DNA of 40,423 nucleotides from an uncultured Clostridia bacterium. GTDB taxonomy: Bacteria; Bacillota; Clostridia; Monoglobales; Monoglobaceae. A program made the position numbers and the translations under genes. The stretch is from contig CAKSIW010000014.1 in assembly GCA_934463175.1 (NCBI GenBank), forward strand, positions 1-40,423, read 5' to 3'. Positions 7,483 through 15,813 of this stretch are shown here, piece by piece (position 1 is the first letter of the stretch; every line of letters starts with the position of its first letter). The notes below the pieces were generated by a model. It had not been told where the DNA came from. It ran no database searches and saw only the letters and a program-made list of their open reading frames with translations.

Positions 7483-8334
7483 GTGCTTGAAATTGCTATT
7501 GAAGAGCTTAAAAAAGCTGCAACAGACTTTTACGCCATTGCAAATATGAAAATTGTCCTTTATGACGAGGAAAGACGCGTGATTTATTCATATCCCGAAA
7601 CAATGTGCGGCTTCTGCAACGAAATCCGCAAAAATCCGAGACTTGCAAAACGATGCATTGAGTGCGACAACATCGGCTTTGACAACTGCATAAAAAGCGG
7701 CAAGCCATATATATACCGCTGTCACATGAACCTTGCCGAAGCAATCGCACCGATATACGAAAACGGCATTATCATCGGTTATCTCATGCTGGGTCAGGTT
7801 CTGACCGACACGGACGAGGCGGAGGTTCGCAAGCGCATTCTCCATGTTGCCGAAAAATACGGCATATCATCTGACTCACTCTTCCGCGAAATGGACGGAA
7901 TCAGACGTGCCGAAAGCACGACTGTCCGCTCCGCCGTGAGCATGATGTCAATGTGTGCCTGCTACCTCTATGTTAACAAAATCATCAGAAACCGCAGCGA
8001 CCTTTTATCATATCAGCTGAAGGACTATATCGACAGCCACCTCTCGGAGGAGCTGTCTGTGCCGTCGCTCTGCCGCCGTTTTTTCATTTCCAAATCAAAG
8101 CTATATTCCCTGTCGCAAAGCATTTTCGGCATGGGCGTTTCCGACTATATCAGAGGAGCAAGACTTGAGGAAGCAAAAAAACGGCTCTTGAACAGTTCAA
8201 AAGCCGTTTCGCAAATTGCCGACGAGGTCGGTTTTCATGATTCAAACTATTTTATCCGTGCTTTCCGTATGCATGAGGGCATGACTCCCGGAAGATTCCG
8301 TCTCAGCCGTTCACGTCCCGTTTCTTCGGTCTGA
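7483..8334 (+). CDS. AraC-family regulator with N-terminal PocR sensory domain
   Basis: 283 residues. Residues 1-170 match the PocR ligand-binding domain, a PAS-related sensor, with the usual Cys/His set: C42-x2-C45, C58-x2-C61, C69 and C80-H81. Residues about 180-280 are an AraC double helix-turn-helix (LSVPSLCRRFFISKSKLYSL, then VSQIADEVGFHDSNYFIRAF). The GTG start at 7483 has GGGTGA 6 nt upstream. PocR was defined in the propanediol/cobalamin regulator, but the domain is widespread in clostridial sugar regulators. Divergence from the glycosidase gene implies control of that gene and the cupin by a product of glycan breakdown (inference). Its 3' end overlaps the convergent EamA gene by 32 nt. 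Confidence 0.88.
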   Translation: MLEIAIEELKKAATDFYAIANMKIVLYDEERRVIYSYPETMCGFCNEIRKNPRLAKRCIECDNIGFDNCIKSGKPYIYRCHMNLAEAIAPIYENGIIIGYLMLGQVLTDTDEAEVRKRILHVAEKYGISSDSLFREMDGIRRAESTTVRSAVSMMSMCACYLYVNKIIRNRSDLLSYQLKDYIDSHLSEELSVPSLCRRFFISKSKLYSLSQSIFGMGVSDYIRGARLEEAKKRLLNSSKAVSQIADEVGFHDSNYFIRAFRMHEGMTPGRFRLSRSRPVSSV

Positions 8335-9196
8335 GCTGAGAAATGATAATCCCTGCAAACATCAGTGCGCAGCCGATATATCCGCGCGGTGTCATCACCT
8401 CATGCATAATGAGTGCACCGCCGACCGCGCTGAAAAGCGACTCTGTGGACAGAATTATCGACGCCTCGGTCGGGTCGGCATTCTTCTGACCGATAATCTG
8501 ACAGGTATACGCAATGCCCGTTGAACAGATTCCGCCGTAGAGAATCGGAATGAGTGCGCCGCGCAGTCCCTCGGGTGTTGCCGTTTCAAACAGCAGTGCC
8601 GCAATGATCCCCAGCATTCCGCTGACCGCAAACTGCATACACGCAAATCTGAGCGGATATACCGCTGCAACAAATCGGTCTACAATCAGAATGTGGAATG
8701 TGAACATGACCGCACACAGCATTAAAACCGCGTCTCCGGCACTGACCCTCCAGCCGTCGGTGACGCTGAGCAGAAACAGTCCGGCAACCGCAAACGCAAC
8801 GCCGATCCACACATTCACATTTGTTTTCTTTCTCATGAATATTCCGAAAATCGGAACAAGGACGGTATACAGCCCCGTTATGAACCCTGCCTTGCCTGCG
8901 CTCTGTGTTATGTTGATTCCGCATTGCTGAAGCACTGTCGCACAAAACAGCGCCGCACCTGCCGCAACTGCCGCAATGACCGAAAGCTTCATCTTGGGAT
9001 TATGTACCGCACGCTCCTTCTCACGCGGTTCAAAAATCAGAACCACGGGAATCAGCGACACCGAACCGAGCAGAAATCTGATTCCGTTGAAGGTGAACGG
9101 TCCGACATAGCTGCCGCCGACACGCTGAGCGGTGAAGGCAAACCCCCATATTACCGCTGTCATCAGAAGCAGCAGGTTGTTTTTCATTTTTTTCAT
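8303..9196 (-). CDS. EamA/DMT-family transporter
   Basis: 297 residues from the ATG at 9196, which has AAAGGTGAG at suitable spacing; an upstream in-frame start at 9283 would lie inside the trkH gene and has no ribosome binding site. The sequence shows about ten hydrophobic segments in two tandem EamA repeats (N-terminus LLLLMTAVIWGFAFTAQRVG; second half from about residue 150). The family exports or imports small metabolites such as amino acids; the substrate cannot be predicted. It starts 22 nt after the trkH stop on the same strand and is probably the last gene of a trkA-trkH-eamA transcript. Its last 32 nt overlap the PocR-AraC gene, an unusually deep convergent overlap. Confidence 0.88.
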   Translation of the reverse strand: MKKMKNNLLLLMTAVIWGFAFTAQRVGGSYVGPFTFNGIRFLLGSVSLIPVVLIFEPREKERAVHNPKMKLSVIAAVAAGAALFCATVLQQCGINITQSAGKAGFITGLYTVLVPIFGIFMRKKTNVNVWIGVAFAVAGLFLLSVTDGWRVSAGDAVLMLCAVMFTFHILIVDRFVAAVYPLRFACMQFAVSGMLGIIAALLFETATPEGLRGALIPILYGGICSTGIAYTCQIIGQKNADPTEASIILSTESLFSAVGGALIMHEVMTPRGYIGCALMFAGIIISQLRPKKRDVNG

Positions 9197-9218
9197 TTGT
9201 GTCTCACCTTTCAATACC

Positions 9219-10655
9219 CTATTTTTTCCACGTATAAACCGAGAACAGCACCAGGAGAGGGAACAACTCCAGTCTTCCTGCAAGCATGTTGAAAATCAGC
9301 GTCAGCTTTGATAAATCGGAATATGCCGAAAAATTACAGGTCGGTCCGACCGCCTCAAGCCCCGGTCCGATGTTGTTTATTGTGGTTGCAATTGCGGTGA
9401 AGTTTGTTGTGAAGCCGAAATCATCAAGACTGATAATCAGCATTGTAATGACAAATATCACAAGATATGCTCCCAGAAAAACATTCACTCCGCGCACCGT
9501 TTCATGCTCAACCGTTCTGCCGTTCATGGTGATTTTGTGCGTGCTGTTCGGGTGTGCAATGATTTTCAGTTCCTTTGCAATGCTTTTGAGCATTATGATT
9601 ATGCGCGAAACCTTAATTCCGCCGCCCGTGCTTCCCGCACACGCGCCAATGAACATCAGCATAACCAGCATGGTCTTTGAAAGCTCAGGCCATTTGTCAA
9701 AATCCGCAGTGGAATATCCCGTTGTGGTTATGATTGACGCAACCTGAAACGCACTGTGGCGGAGTGCCTCGCCGACACTGCTGAACATGCCCGAAATATC
9801 TGCGCCGATGATTGCGGTTGACGCAAGGATTATTCCTAAATACGCCTTCAGCTCACATGACGAAAACGCGCTTTTGAATCTGCCGTTCAAAGCAAGATAA
9901 TAAAGCGAAAAATCCACTCCGAATATAATCATGAACACCGTAATCACAACCTGAACATATGGCGAATAGGTTGCAGCACCCGTATTCAGAATTGCAAATC
10001 CGCCTGTGCCTGCCGTTCCGAGTGAAAGAGTGACAGACTCAAAAAGCGTCATTCCGCCGAAAAGCAGAAATACAATCTGCAATGCGGTGAGGAAGGTGTA
10101 GATTCCGTAGAGAATTTTTGCAGATGACCTCACGCGCGGAACAAGCTTGCCGACCGCAGGACCCGGGCTTTCTGCCTTCAGAAGATACAGATTGCTGCCT
10201 CCCGAAAGCGGAAGAACCGCCATGAGCAGCACAAGAACGCCCATTCCGCCGATCCAGTGGGTGAAGCTGCGCCACATGAGCAGACATTTCGGCATTGCTT
10301 CAACATCTGTGAGAATTGACGCACCTGTTGTTGTGAAACCCGAAACGGTTTCAAAAAGCGCATCAACATAATTCGGAATCTGTCCGGAAAGCCAGAACGG
10401 CAGTGCGCCGAACACACTGAGAACAATCCAGCTCAGAGCAACGGTCACAAAGCCCTCGCGCGCATAAAGCGCACGATCCTTCGGCGCAAACAAAATCAAC
10501 ACTCCGCCCGCCGCAAGGCAAATCCCGATGCACTCCAGAAGCAGGAGAACATACGGCTCACCGAACGCAAGAGCGCAGACAAGCGGCAAAAGGAGTGCCG
10601 CCGCCTCAAAAACCAGTACCCAGCCGAGTACATGCATTATAATCTTTGAATTCAT
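9219..10655 (-). CDS. trkH: Potassium uptake channel subunit TrkH/KtrB
   Basis: 478 residues, polytopic membrane protein with four pore-loop repeats. Their selectivity-filter segments are visible: SGFTTTGAS, GTAGTGGFA, TTTGYSTAD and INNIGPGLE. With the RCK subunit encoded 16 nt upstream it forms a K+ uptake system. The length fits TrkH/KtrB. The ribosome binding site AGGAAG lies about 11 nt before the ATG at 10655. Confidence 0.95.
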   Translation of the reverse strand: MNSKIIMHVLGWVLVFEAAALLLPLVCALAFGEPYVLLLLECIGICLAAGGVLILFAPKDRALYAREGFVTVALSWIVLSVFGALPFWLSGQIPNYVDALFETVSGFTTTGASILTDVEAMPKCLLMWRSFTHWIGGMGVLVLLMAVLPLSGGSNLYLLKAESPGPAVGKLVPRVRSSAKILYGIYTFLTALQIVFLLFGGMTLFESVTLSLGTAGTGGFAILNTGAATYSPYVQVVITVFMIIFGVDFSLYYLALNGRFKSAFSSCELKAYLGIILASTAIIGADISGMFSSVGEALRHSAFQVASIITTTGYSTADFDKWPELSKTMLVMLMFIGACAGSTGGGIKVSRIIIMLKSIAKELKIIAHPNSTHKITMNGRTVEHETVRGVNVFLGAYLVIFVITMLIISLDDFGFTTNFTAIATTINNIGPGLEAVGPTCNFSAYSDLSKLTLIFNMLAGRLELFPLLVLFSVYTWKK

Positions 10656-10671
10656 TTAATCAAAACTTCCT

Positions 10672-12036
10672 CTATCCCAAAATATCGCTTATATCCTTAA
10701 GCCCCTTCATCGTTGTGACAACAATAACCGTGTCACCCTTCATAATCACATCGCGTCCGCGCGGTGTGATTATTGTGCCGTTTCGGTTTATGCACGCAAT
10801 CAGAACATTTTTCTTCAGATTCAGGTTCTCGATTGTCATGTTTGAAATCGGCGAGTTCTCTCTTATTCTGAACTCCAGTGCCTCTGCCTTTCCGTCCAGA
10901 ATCATGTGCATTGTTTCAATGTTGCTTCCGATTGAATTTTCCTTTGCACGCACAAACCTGACGATATATTCCGCAGTGATGTTTTTCGGATATACCGTTG
11001 TGTCAAGGTCAAGATTTTTTATAACCTCGTCATATGCAATACGGTTTATTTTTGTTATCAGCTTGCCGCCCTTCTTCATTTTACTCTTTGCAAACAGCGA
11101 CAAAAGAATGTTTTCCTCATCAATGTTCGTGAGCGAAACAAACGATTCCGCGTTTTCGATTCCCTCTTCAAGCAGCACGCTGTTGTCCGTTCCGTCCGCG
11201 TTGATGATGTCCGCCTTCGGCAGCAGACGGCAAAGCTCCTCACACCGTTCGGCGTTCTGCTCGATTATCTTGACCTTTATCCCAGTCTGAATCAGCTTAT
11301 TGGCAAGATAATATGCTGTGGCACCGCCGCCGACAATTATCGTGTCCCTGACACTGTTGTTTTTCACGCCGATTTTCTTGAAAAAATCCGCGCCGCTTTT
11401 GATTGACGCAACAAGACTGATTTCATCTCCGCCGCACAAAACAAAGTCGCCGTTCGGCACGAACGCCGCGCTGCCGCGTTCGACACCGCATATCAGAACA
11501 TCACACCCAAGTTTCAGGCTTATGTCTGCAACCTTCATATTATCCAGAACCGAATCTCTTGAGATTCTGATTTTCAGAATCTCAACTCTGCCCTTTGCAA
11601 AGGTGTCAATCTGTATGGCAGACGGAAATCTCAGATTCCGCGCAATTTCACTTGCGGCGGTCTGCTCGGGGTTTATTATCATGGCAAGTCCCAAATCGTC
11701 CTTAAAAAGGCTCAGCTCACGGCTGTATTCAGGCTTGCGGACTCTTGCGATTGTTTTGCAGTTTCCCGCCTTTTTCGCAATCAGGCAGGTCATCAGATTA
11801 ATCTCGTCCGACCCCGTCACCGCAATCAGAAGGTCGGCGTCCTCAACGCCTGCCTCCAGCAGTGTTTCAAGGCTTGTCCCGCTGCCGACAACGCCCATGA
11901 CGTCAAACCTTCCCGCAATGTCATTGACAAGCTTATACTGCAAGTCAACAACCGTTATATTTTGGTTCTTTTCTCCGTTCAGCTGTTCGGCAAGCTTCTG
12001 TCCGATTTTGCCGCAGCCGATTATTATTGTATTCAT
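10672..12036 (-). CDS. trkA: Trk system regulatory subunit TrkA (double RCK)
   Basis: 454 residues, cytoplasmic. There are two tandem RCK units, each a Rossmann NAD/ATP-binding half plus a C-terminal ligand half: the first GxGxxG is IGCGKIGQ at the N-terminus, and the second is VGGGATAYYL at about residue 233. This double length is the TrkA type rather than the single-RCK KtrA. It gates TrkH according to nucleotide binding. It has its own consensus promoter, and AAGGGATG stands before the ATG, so it is the first gene of the operon. Confidence 0.95.
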   Translation of the reverse strand: MNTIIIGCGKIGQKLAEQLNGEKNQNITVVDLQYKLVNDIAGRFDVMGVVGSGTSLETLLEAGVEDADLLIAVTGSDEINLMTCLIAKKAGNCKTIARVRKPEYSRELSLFKDDLGLAMIINPEQTAASEIARNLRFPSAIQIDTFAKGRVEILKIRISRDSVLDNMKVADISLKLGCDVLICGVERGSAAFVPNGDFVLCGGDEISLVASIKSGADFFKKIGVKNNSVRDTIIVGGGATAYYLANKLIQTGIKVKIIEQNAERCEELCRLLPKADIINADGTDNSVLLEEGIENAESFVSLTNIDEENILLSLFAKSKMKKGGKLITKINRIAYDEVIKNLDLDTTVYPKNITAEYIVRFVRAKENSIGSNIETMHMILDGKAEALEFRIRENSPISNMTIENLNLKKNVLIACINRNGTIITPRGRDVIMKGDTVIVVTTMKGLKDISDILG

Positions 12037-12065
12037 ATAACATCCCTTCCCATATCAACGCTATT

Positions 12066-12094
12066 ATTATATGCAATTAAACAGTAAATGTCAA
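12066..12094 (-). promoter_or_regulatory. Promoter of the trkA-trkH operon
   Basis: Minus-strand TTGACA (12094-12089), a 17-nt spacer and TATAAT (12071-12066), 29 nt before the trkA start. Confidence 0.8.
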
Positions 12095-12107
12095 GTGAAT
12101 ATTTAAC

Positions 12108-12144
12108 AAAAAAATACCCAAGATGAACCAAAATATCATCTTGG
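12108..12144 (-). terminator. Terminator of the sigma/anti-sigma transcript
   Basis: Stem of 9 bp (12118-12126 with 12136-12144), 9-nt loop. On the minus strand a run of T follows after a few bases. Confidence 0.8.
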
Positions 12145-12165
12145 ATATTTAAAACGGATTTTTCC

Positions 12166-13206
12166 TCATCTGAGTGATTTCATCAGGCTTTCGCACTCCT
12201 CCGCAGTCAGTCCGTATGCAAACACCTCGGCATAGACTCCGCGGACGCGCATTCCTGCCGAAAACATTTCGCCGTCCGTGCTTTGATATTCCAAAGCCGA
12301 CTGATCATCATTCCTTTTTTTCGATGTCACAATGTTCACACTTCTGTCCCCATCTCCGCAAAAGCTGAACGAAACAGTGTCGTCAAGCGGGATTCCGTCT
12401 TTTGTCCGAAAATACACATCATCGGGAACAAGGCTTTTCATATCCTGCGGAATATCCGCAGCTTCACATATGTTCATTCCGATATATGAGTAGTAGTTCT
12501 CCATGCTCCAAAGCACATATTCACCGTTTGCCGACGCGCCCGAGCCACCGCCGATTTTCGCCATTCCAAAGCTGTCTGCACCGCCCGAATCCTCTGCGGT
12601 CTCCATGGAAAACGCTGCTGTGCCGCCGCGCTCCGCCTCATTGCTTTCGGCAGCTTCCTTTTGAGTCACTGTCTCCGCCGCACCATTGTCCGGCACTTCG
12701 TTCTGCACTTTGACCTCTGACGCCGCACCTTTATCCGAAACTTCGCTCTGTGTTTTGACCTTTGCTGACGCGTCTTTTTCCGCAGCAGCCGTCTCCGTTT
12801 TTTGTTTTTCGGTCTTTTTCTGCTTCGGTATTATCTCCGCACGCTCCTGCACTTTGTTTTCCTGCTTATCCGCAGCGGTTTCGGGAGCTGCCGCCCGTTC
12901 CGCAGTTTTTTCTGCGCTGTCCTTCTTTGCCGAATCGGCTGTTTTTTCGGTGCTGCTTTTTTGCTGTCCGACATTCTCCGCCGAGTCCGCAAGCCGCACA
13001 TCGCTCTCCGCAAACTTCACAATCTGCGGATATGAATAGACCGAAACCGCAATTGCCGCGGCGGCTGCCGCCGCGTATGCAAACCTGTATACCTTTCTTC
13101 TCGGGGTATGCTCCTTCTCCGCCCGTTCAAATATTTTGTCAATCAGCTCCCGATTCGGCTTTATGTCATCATTTGCTTCCTTATAATATTTTCTAAACAA
13201 GTCCAT
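12166..13206 (-). CDS. Membrane-anchored anti-sigma-like protein with Ala/Glu/Lys linker
   Basis: 346 residues. Residues 1-40 are charged and cytoplasmic, about 43-60 form one membrane helix (an Ala run followed by VSVYSYP), and about 65-225 are a low-complexity A/E/K/T linker with near-repeats (a KVQNEVPDKGA-like unit twice). The C-terminal about 115 residues are a compact outer domain of unknown type. No zinc-binding anti-sigma motif (HxxxCxxC) is seen. The assignment rests on the 14-nt overlap with the upstream ECF sigma gene, on topology, and on the start RELIDKIFERAEK, which resembles N-termini of clostridial anti-sigma proteins. It may instead be a regulated membrane or lipoprotein-like effector. 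The outer domain might sense an envelope signal (inference). Confidence 0.55.
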   Translation of the reverse strand: MDLFRKYYKEANDDIKPNRELIDKIFERAEKEHTPRRKVYRFAYAAAAAAAIAVSVYSYPQIVKFAESDVRLADSAENVGQQKSSTEKTADSAKKDSAEKTAERAAAPETAADKQENKVQERAEIIPKQKKTEKQKTETAAAEKDASAKVKTQSEVSDKGAASEVKVQNEVPDNGAAETVTQKEAAESNEAERGGTAAFSMETAEDSGGADSFGMAKIGGGSGASANGEYVLWSMENYYSYIGMNICEAADIPQDMKSLVPDDVYFRTKDGIPLDDTVSFSFCGDGDRSVNIVTSKKRNDDQSALEYQSTDGEMFSAGMRVRGVYAEVFAYGLTAEECESLMKSLR

Positions 13207-13684
13207 AGCCCCCTTTCAGTTTTTCTCTCAGCATATCTCTTCCGCGGCTGAGCTGTGATTTCACCGTTGACTCCTTGATTCCGAGATATTTTGAAATCTC
13301 CGCCACGGAAAGCTCTTCATAATAGAAAAGATGAATAACCGCCTTATATTTCGGGGGAAGCTCCAGTGCCGCATAATATACATCATGCTTTTCCTCGGTG
13401 TCAAATGCAATGTCCTCATGCAGAGGCTCGGTTTTCCGCATCCATGCCGAGGTGAAAAAGCTTTTGCTGCAATTCAGCGTCACCCTGATGAGCCACGCCT
13501 TGACATGCTCGCCGCTTTCAAAGCTTTTGTCGGTTTTGAGATACCTCAAGAAAACCTCCTGCACAACATCGTCCGCATGTTCGCGGTTTTTCGTCTGCGA
13601 AAGAGCCAGCTTATATACCATGTCGAAATATTTTTCAACATATTTGCGTTTTTCATCTTTTCCGCAAAGCTTTTCCTCAGTCAA
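13193..13684 (-). CDS. ECF-type RNA polymerase sigma factor
   Basis: 163 residues from a TTG at 13684, which has GAGGAGG 9 nt upstream. The ATG at 13738 gives a longer frame, but that codon sits inside the -35-like element of the candidate autoregulatory promoter and lacks a ribosome binding site. Region 2 is about residues 10-80 (FDMVYKLALSQTKNREHADDVVQEVFLRYL). Region 4 is about 95-160 (LPPKYKAVIHLFYYEELSVAEISKYLG, then ESTVKSQLSRGRDMLREKL). The family directs RNA polymerase to a small stress or envelope regulon. Its gene overlaps the anti-sigma-like gene by 14 nt, implying translational coupling and control of the sigma factor by that protein. Confidence 0.92.
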   Translation of the reverse strand: MTEEKLCGKDEKRKYVEKYFDMVYKLALSQTKNREHADDVVQEVFLRYLKTDKSFESGEHVKAWLIRVTLNCSKSFFTSAWMRKTEPLHEDIAFDTEEKHDVYYAALELPPKYKAVIHLFYYEELSVAEISKYLGIKESTVKSQLSRGRDMLREKLKGGYGLV

Positions 13685-13705
13685 ACCACGCTTCCTCCTC
13701 TCACT

Positions 13706-13737
13706 TATAATACTTTTTTCATGCCTGAAAGGTTGCA
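13706..13737 (-). promoter_or_regulatory. Candidate ECF-type autoregulatory promoter
   Basis: On the minus strand, TGCAACC (13737-13731) is followed by TTT and, 17 nt downstream, GTATTATA (13713-13706). An AAC core followed by T is the usual -35 of ECF sigma factors, and no TTGACA-type -35 fits at 16-18 nt. The predicted start leaves only a short leader before the GAGGAGG and TTG start. Confidence 0.45.
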
Positions 13738-13740
13738 TTT

Positions 13741-13789
13741 CAAAAAAATTTTATTTAAAACGGCTCTCTGCCGAAAACGCAAAGAGCCG
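13741..13789 (-). terminator. Terminator of the fucose mutarotase gene
   Basis: Stem CGGCTCT/AGAGCCG (13761-13767 with 13783-13789), followed on the minus strand by a T-rich tract (13760-13742). It ends the transcript just before the ECF sigma promoter. Confidence 0.75.
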
Positions 13790-13797
13790 CAGACAAA

Positions 13798-14220
13798 TTA
13801 AAGACAGCCTTTTTTAATCAGTATGTTGGAATATTTTTTCAGCTCACCCGACTGGACAACCGCATATGCACGCTTTGCCCTTTCATAGTATTCAAAACGG
13901 TCGATATATTCAAACCTCACATTCTTCTGCTTGCTGTCAACAATTCTTCTGTAGTCCTCCCAGACAGGAGTTTCCGCATTGTCACCCTTGACAACCTTCA
14001 TCAGCACCACCGGAGCCTCAACATATTCATCAAGCGGTATCAAATCAAGAATTGCATCCAGAAGCTCGGTTGCGGGAACACCGTCCGCGCGGACAAAGTT
14101 CCGTGCCAGTGCCGCACCTGGGAAGTTCGCGTCCGCAATGACAAGCTCATCTCCGTGTCCCATTTCCATTAAGATTTTAATTAAGTCAGCCGATATGCAC
14201 GGCTTCACGCCCTTCAGCAT
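13798..14220 (-). CDS. fucU: L-fucose mutarotase (RbsD/FucU family)
   Basis: 140 residues. It interconverts alpha and beta anomers of fucose so that the sugar enters catabolism. The N-terminus carries the FucU signature with catalytic residues: M20-G-H22-G-D24-E and I-A-D30-A-N-F-P; the C-terminal YAVVQSGE and YSNILIKKG are also family hallmarks. The 140-residue length and these motifs favour FucU over RbsD. No fucose isomerase, kinase or aldolase gene is nearby, so the partners must be elsewhere. The ribosome binding site AAAGGAG lies 9 nt before the ATG. The upstream citrate synthase gene on the same strand is 97 nt away and functionally unrelated. Confidence 0.88.
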   Translation of the reverse strand: MLKGVKPCISADLIKILMEMGHGDELVIADANFPGAALARNFVRADGVPATELLDAILDLIPLDEYVEAPVVLMKVVKGDNAETPVWEDYRRIVDSKQKNVRFEYIDRFEYYERAKRAYAVVQSGELKKYSNILIKKGCL

Positions 14221-14317
14221 TTTTCATTTCTCCTTTGTGTTTTATAATGCGCATAAAGCGCACTGCGCCCCGTCCGCTTTGCTGTGTTCAGTGTCCGCTC
14301 AACGGGAAGCTCTCACT

Positions 14318-15685
14318 TTATTCTCTTTCCGCAAGCGGAACATAAGCCCTGTTATCGGCAACAGATTTATATGCCGGGCGGATAATCTTGTTTGCGTTTA
14401 TCAGCTCCTCAATCCGATGAGCACTCCAGCCCGCAACCCTTGCAATTGCAAAAATCGGTGTGTACAGCTCCTCGGGAAGGTCGAGCATGGAATATACAAA
14501 GCCGCTGTAGAAATCCACATTCGCGCTGACGCCCTTGTATATCTTTCTCTGCTCCGCAATCACCTCGGGAGCAAGCTGCTCGATTCTGCTGTATAAGCCG
14601 AACTCCTTTCCGCGTTTTTTCTCGCGTGACAGCAGTTCAACATGATGCCTGAATATATTCGCTCTCGGGTCTGAAAGTGAATACACAGCGTGTCCCATAC
14701 CGTAAATGAGACCCGAACGGTCAAATGCCTCCTTGTTCAGGAGCTTTGCAAGATATGCCTTTATCTCCTCATCGTCCTCCCAGTCGGAAACATGCTTTTT
14801 GATGTCGTCCAACATCAGCTTGACCTTTATGTTCGCGCCGCCGTGCTTAGGTCCCTTCAGCGAACAAAGCGAGGACGCCATTGAAGAATATGTGTCTGTT
14901 CCCGATGACGTCACGACATGTGTCGTGAATGTTGAGTTGTTTCCGCCGCCGTGCTCCGCATGGAGAACCAGTGCCAGATCAAGAATTTTTGCCTCAAGCT
15001 CGGTGAAACTTTTGTCGGGCCGCAGCATTCTGAGAATGTTCTCCGCAGTCGAAAGCTTCGGTGACGGTCTGTGAATATACAGGCTCTTTCCCCTTGTGAA
15101 GTGCATGTATGCATTATACGCATAGACCGACAAAAGCGGCAGATTTGCAATGAGCTGAATGCACTGTCTCAGCACATTCGGAATGCTCAGGTCATTCGCG
15201 TTTTTGTCGTAGGAATACAGCGTCAGAACGCCCCTTGCAAGCGAATTCATAATATCGGGATTCGGTGCCTTCATGATGACATCGCGGACAAAGTTTGTCG
15301 GCAGGGTTCTGTAGTCACTAAGCATATCCGAAAACGCGCAGAGCTGCTTTGCGGTCGGAAGCTCTCCGAACAGCAGAAGATACACCGTTTCCTCAAACCC
15401 GAACCGCCCGTCCGCCTCAAAGCCGCGCACAAGGTCATATACGTTTATTCCTCTGTAGTACAGCTCACCGTCACACGGCACGGAAACCCCTCCGCACTCC
15501 TTTGACGATATGATTGTCGAAATTTCGGTCAGTCCTGTCACAACGCCCTTGCCGTCAAGGTCGCGCAGCCCGCGTTTCACCTGATGAACAGCATACAGCG
15601 ACGGGTCAATTTTTCCGTTTTCAATGCATTTTTTTGAAAGCGAAACAACCTCATCGGTGACGGTTGAATAGTTTCGTACAGACAT
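14318..15685 (-). CDS. gltA: Citrate synthase
   Basis: 455 residues. It condenses oxaloacetate with acetyl-CoA to citrate, giving precursors for glutamate in an anaerobe. Motifs: LHAEHGGGNNSTFT with the first active-site His, GPKHGGAN, GMGHAVYSLSDPRA with the second His, and NVDFYSGFVY with the catalytic Asp. The long N-terminal stretch (about 60 residues before TEISTI) and 455-residue length match the clostridial citrate/2-methylcitrate synthase group; methylcitrate activity cannot be excluded. GAGGAGG stands 8 nt before the ATG at 15685, and a consensus promoter lies upstream. The 97-nt gap to fucU shows no clear terminator, so read-through is possible. Confidence 0.93.
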   Translation of the reverse strand: MSVRNYSTVTDEVVSLSKKCIENGKIDPSLYAVHQVKRGLRDLDGKGVVTGLTEISTIISSKECGGVSVPCDGELYYRGINVYDLVRGFEADGRFGFEETVYLLLFGELPTAKQLCAFSDMLSDYRTLPTNFVRDVIMKAPNPDIMNSLARGVLTLYSYDKNANDLSIPNVLRQCIQLIANLPLLSVYAYNAYMHFTRGKSLYIHRPSPKLSTAENILRMLRPDKSFTELEAKILDLALVLHAEHGGGNNSTFTTHVVTSSGTDTYSSMASSLCSLKGPKHGGANIKVKLMLDDIKKHVSDWEDDEEIKAYLAKLLNKEAFDRSGLIYGMGHAVYSLSDPRANIFRHHVELLSREKKRGKEFGLYSRIEQLAPEVIAEQRKIYKGVSANVDFYSGFVYSMLDLPEELYTPIFAIARVAGWSAHRIEELINANKIIRPAYKSVADNRAYVPLAERE

Positions 15686-15745
15686 TTTCAGCGCCTCCTC
15701 TTGCCTTTGGCAGACGGGTCTCGCCTGCCTGAAATAAATATGTTA

Positions 15746-15774
15746 ATTATATCATATTTTTGAAATTAAGTCAA
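15746..15774 (-). promoter_or_regulatory. Citrate synthase promoter
   Basis: Minus-strand TTGACT (15774-15769), a 17-nt spacer and TATAAT (15751-15746), 60 nt before the start codon. It lies back to back with the activase promoter. Confidence 0.75.
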
Positions 15775-15813
15775 TCACAAAAAACCGCGCATTTCGATTT
15801 ATGCTCCCACGGC

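Noticed and set aside
9197..9283. Upstream start for the EamA transporter giving 29 more residues
   Set aside because: It would overlap the trkH gene and adds a Cys/Trp-rich sequence unlike the family; the ATG at 9196 has a good ribosome binding site.
12640..13040. Long plus-strand reading frames opposite the anti-sigma-like gene, Ser/Phe/Cys-rich
   Set aside because: They are antisense images of the Ala/Glu/Lys linker, with no ribosome binding sites or family features.
13685..13738. N-terminal extension of the ECF sigma factor from the ATG at 13738
   Set aside because: No ribosome binding site, and the ATG lies within the predicted -35; the TTG at 13684 has GAGGAGG at correct spacing and gives the normal length.
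14221..14317. Terminator between citrate synthase and fucU
   Set aside because: Short GC-rich inverted segments occur, but none with a stable stem followed by a T-run on the minus strand.
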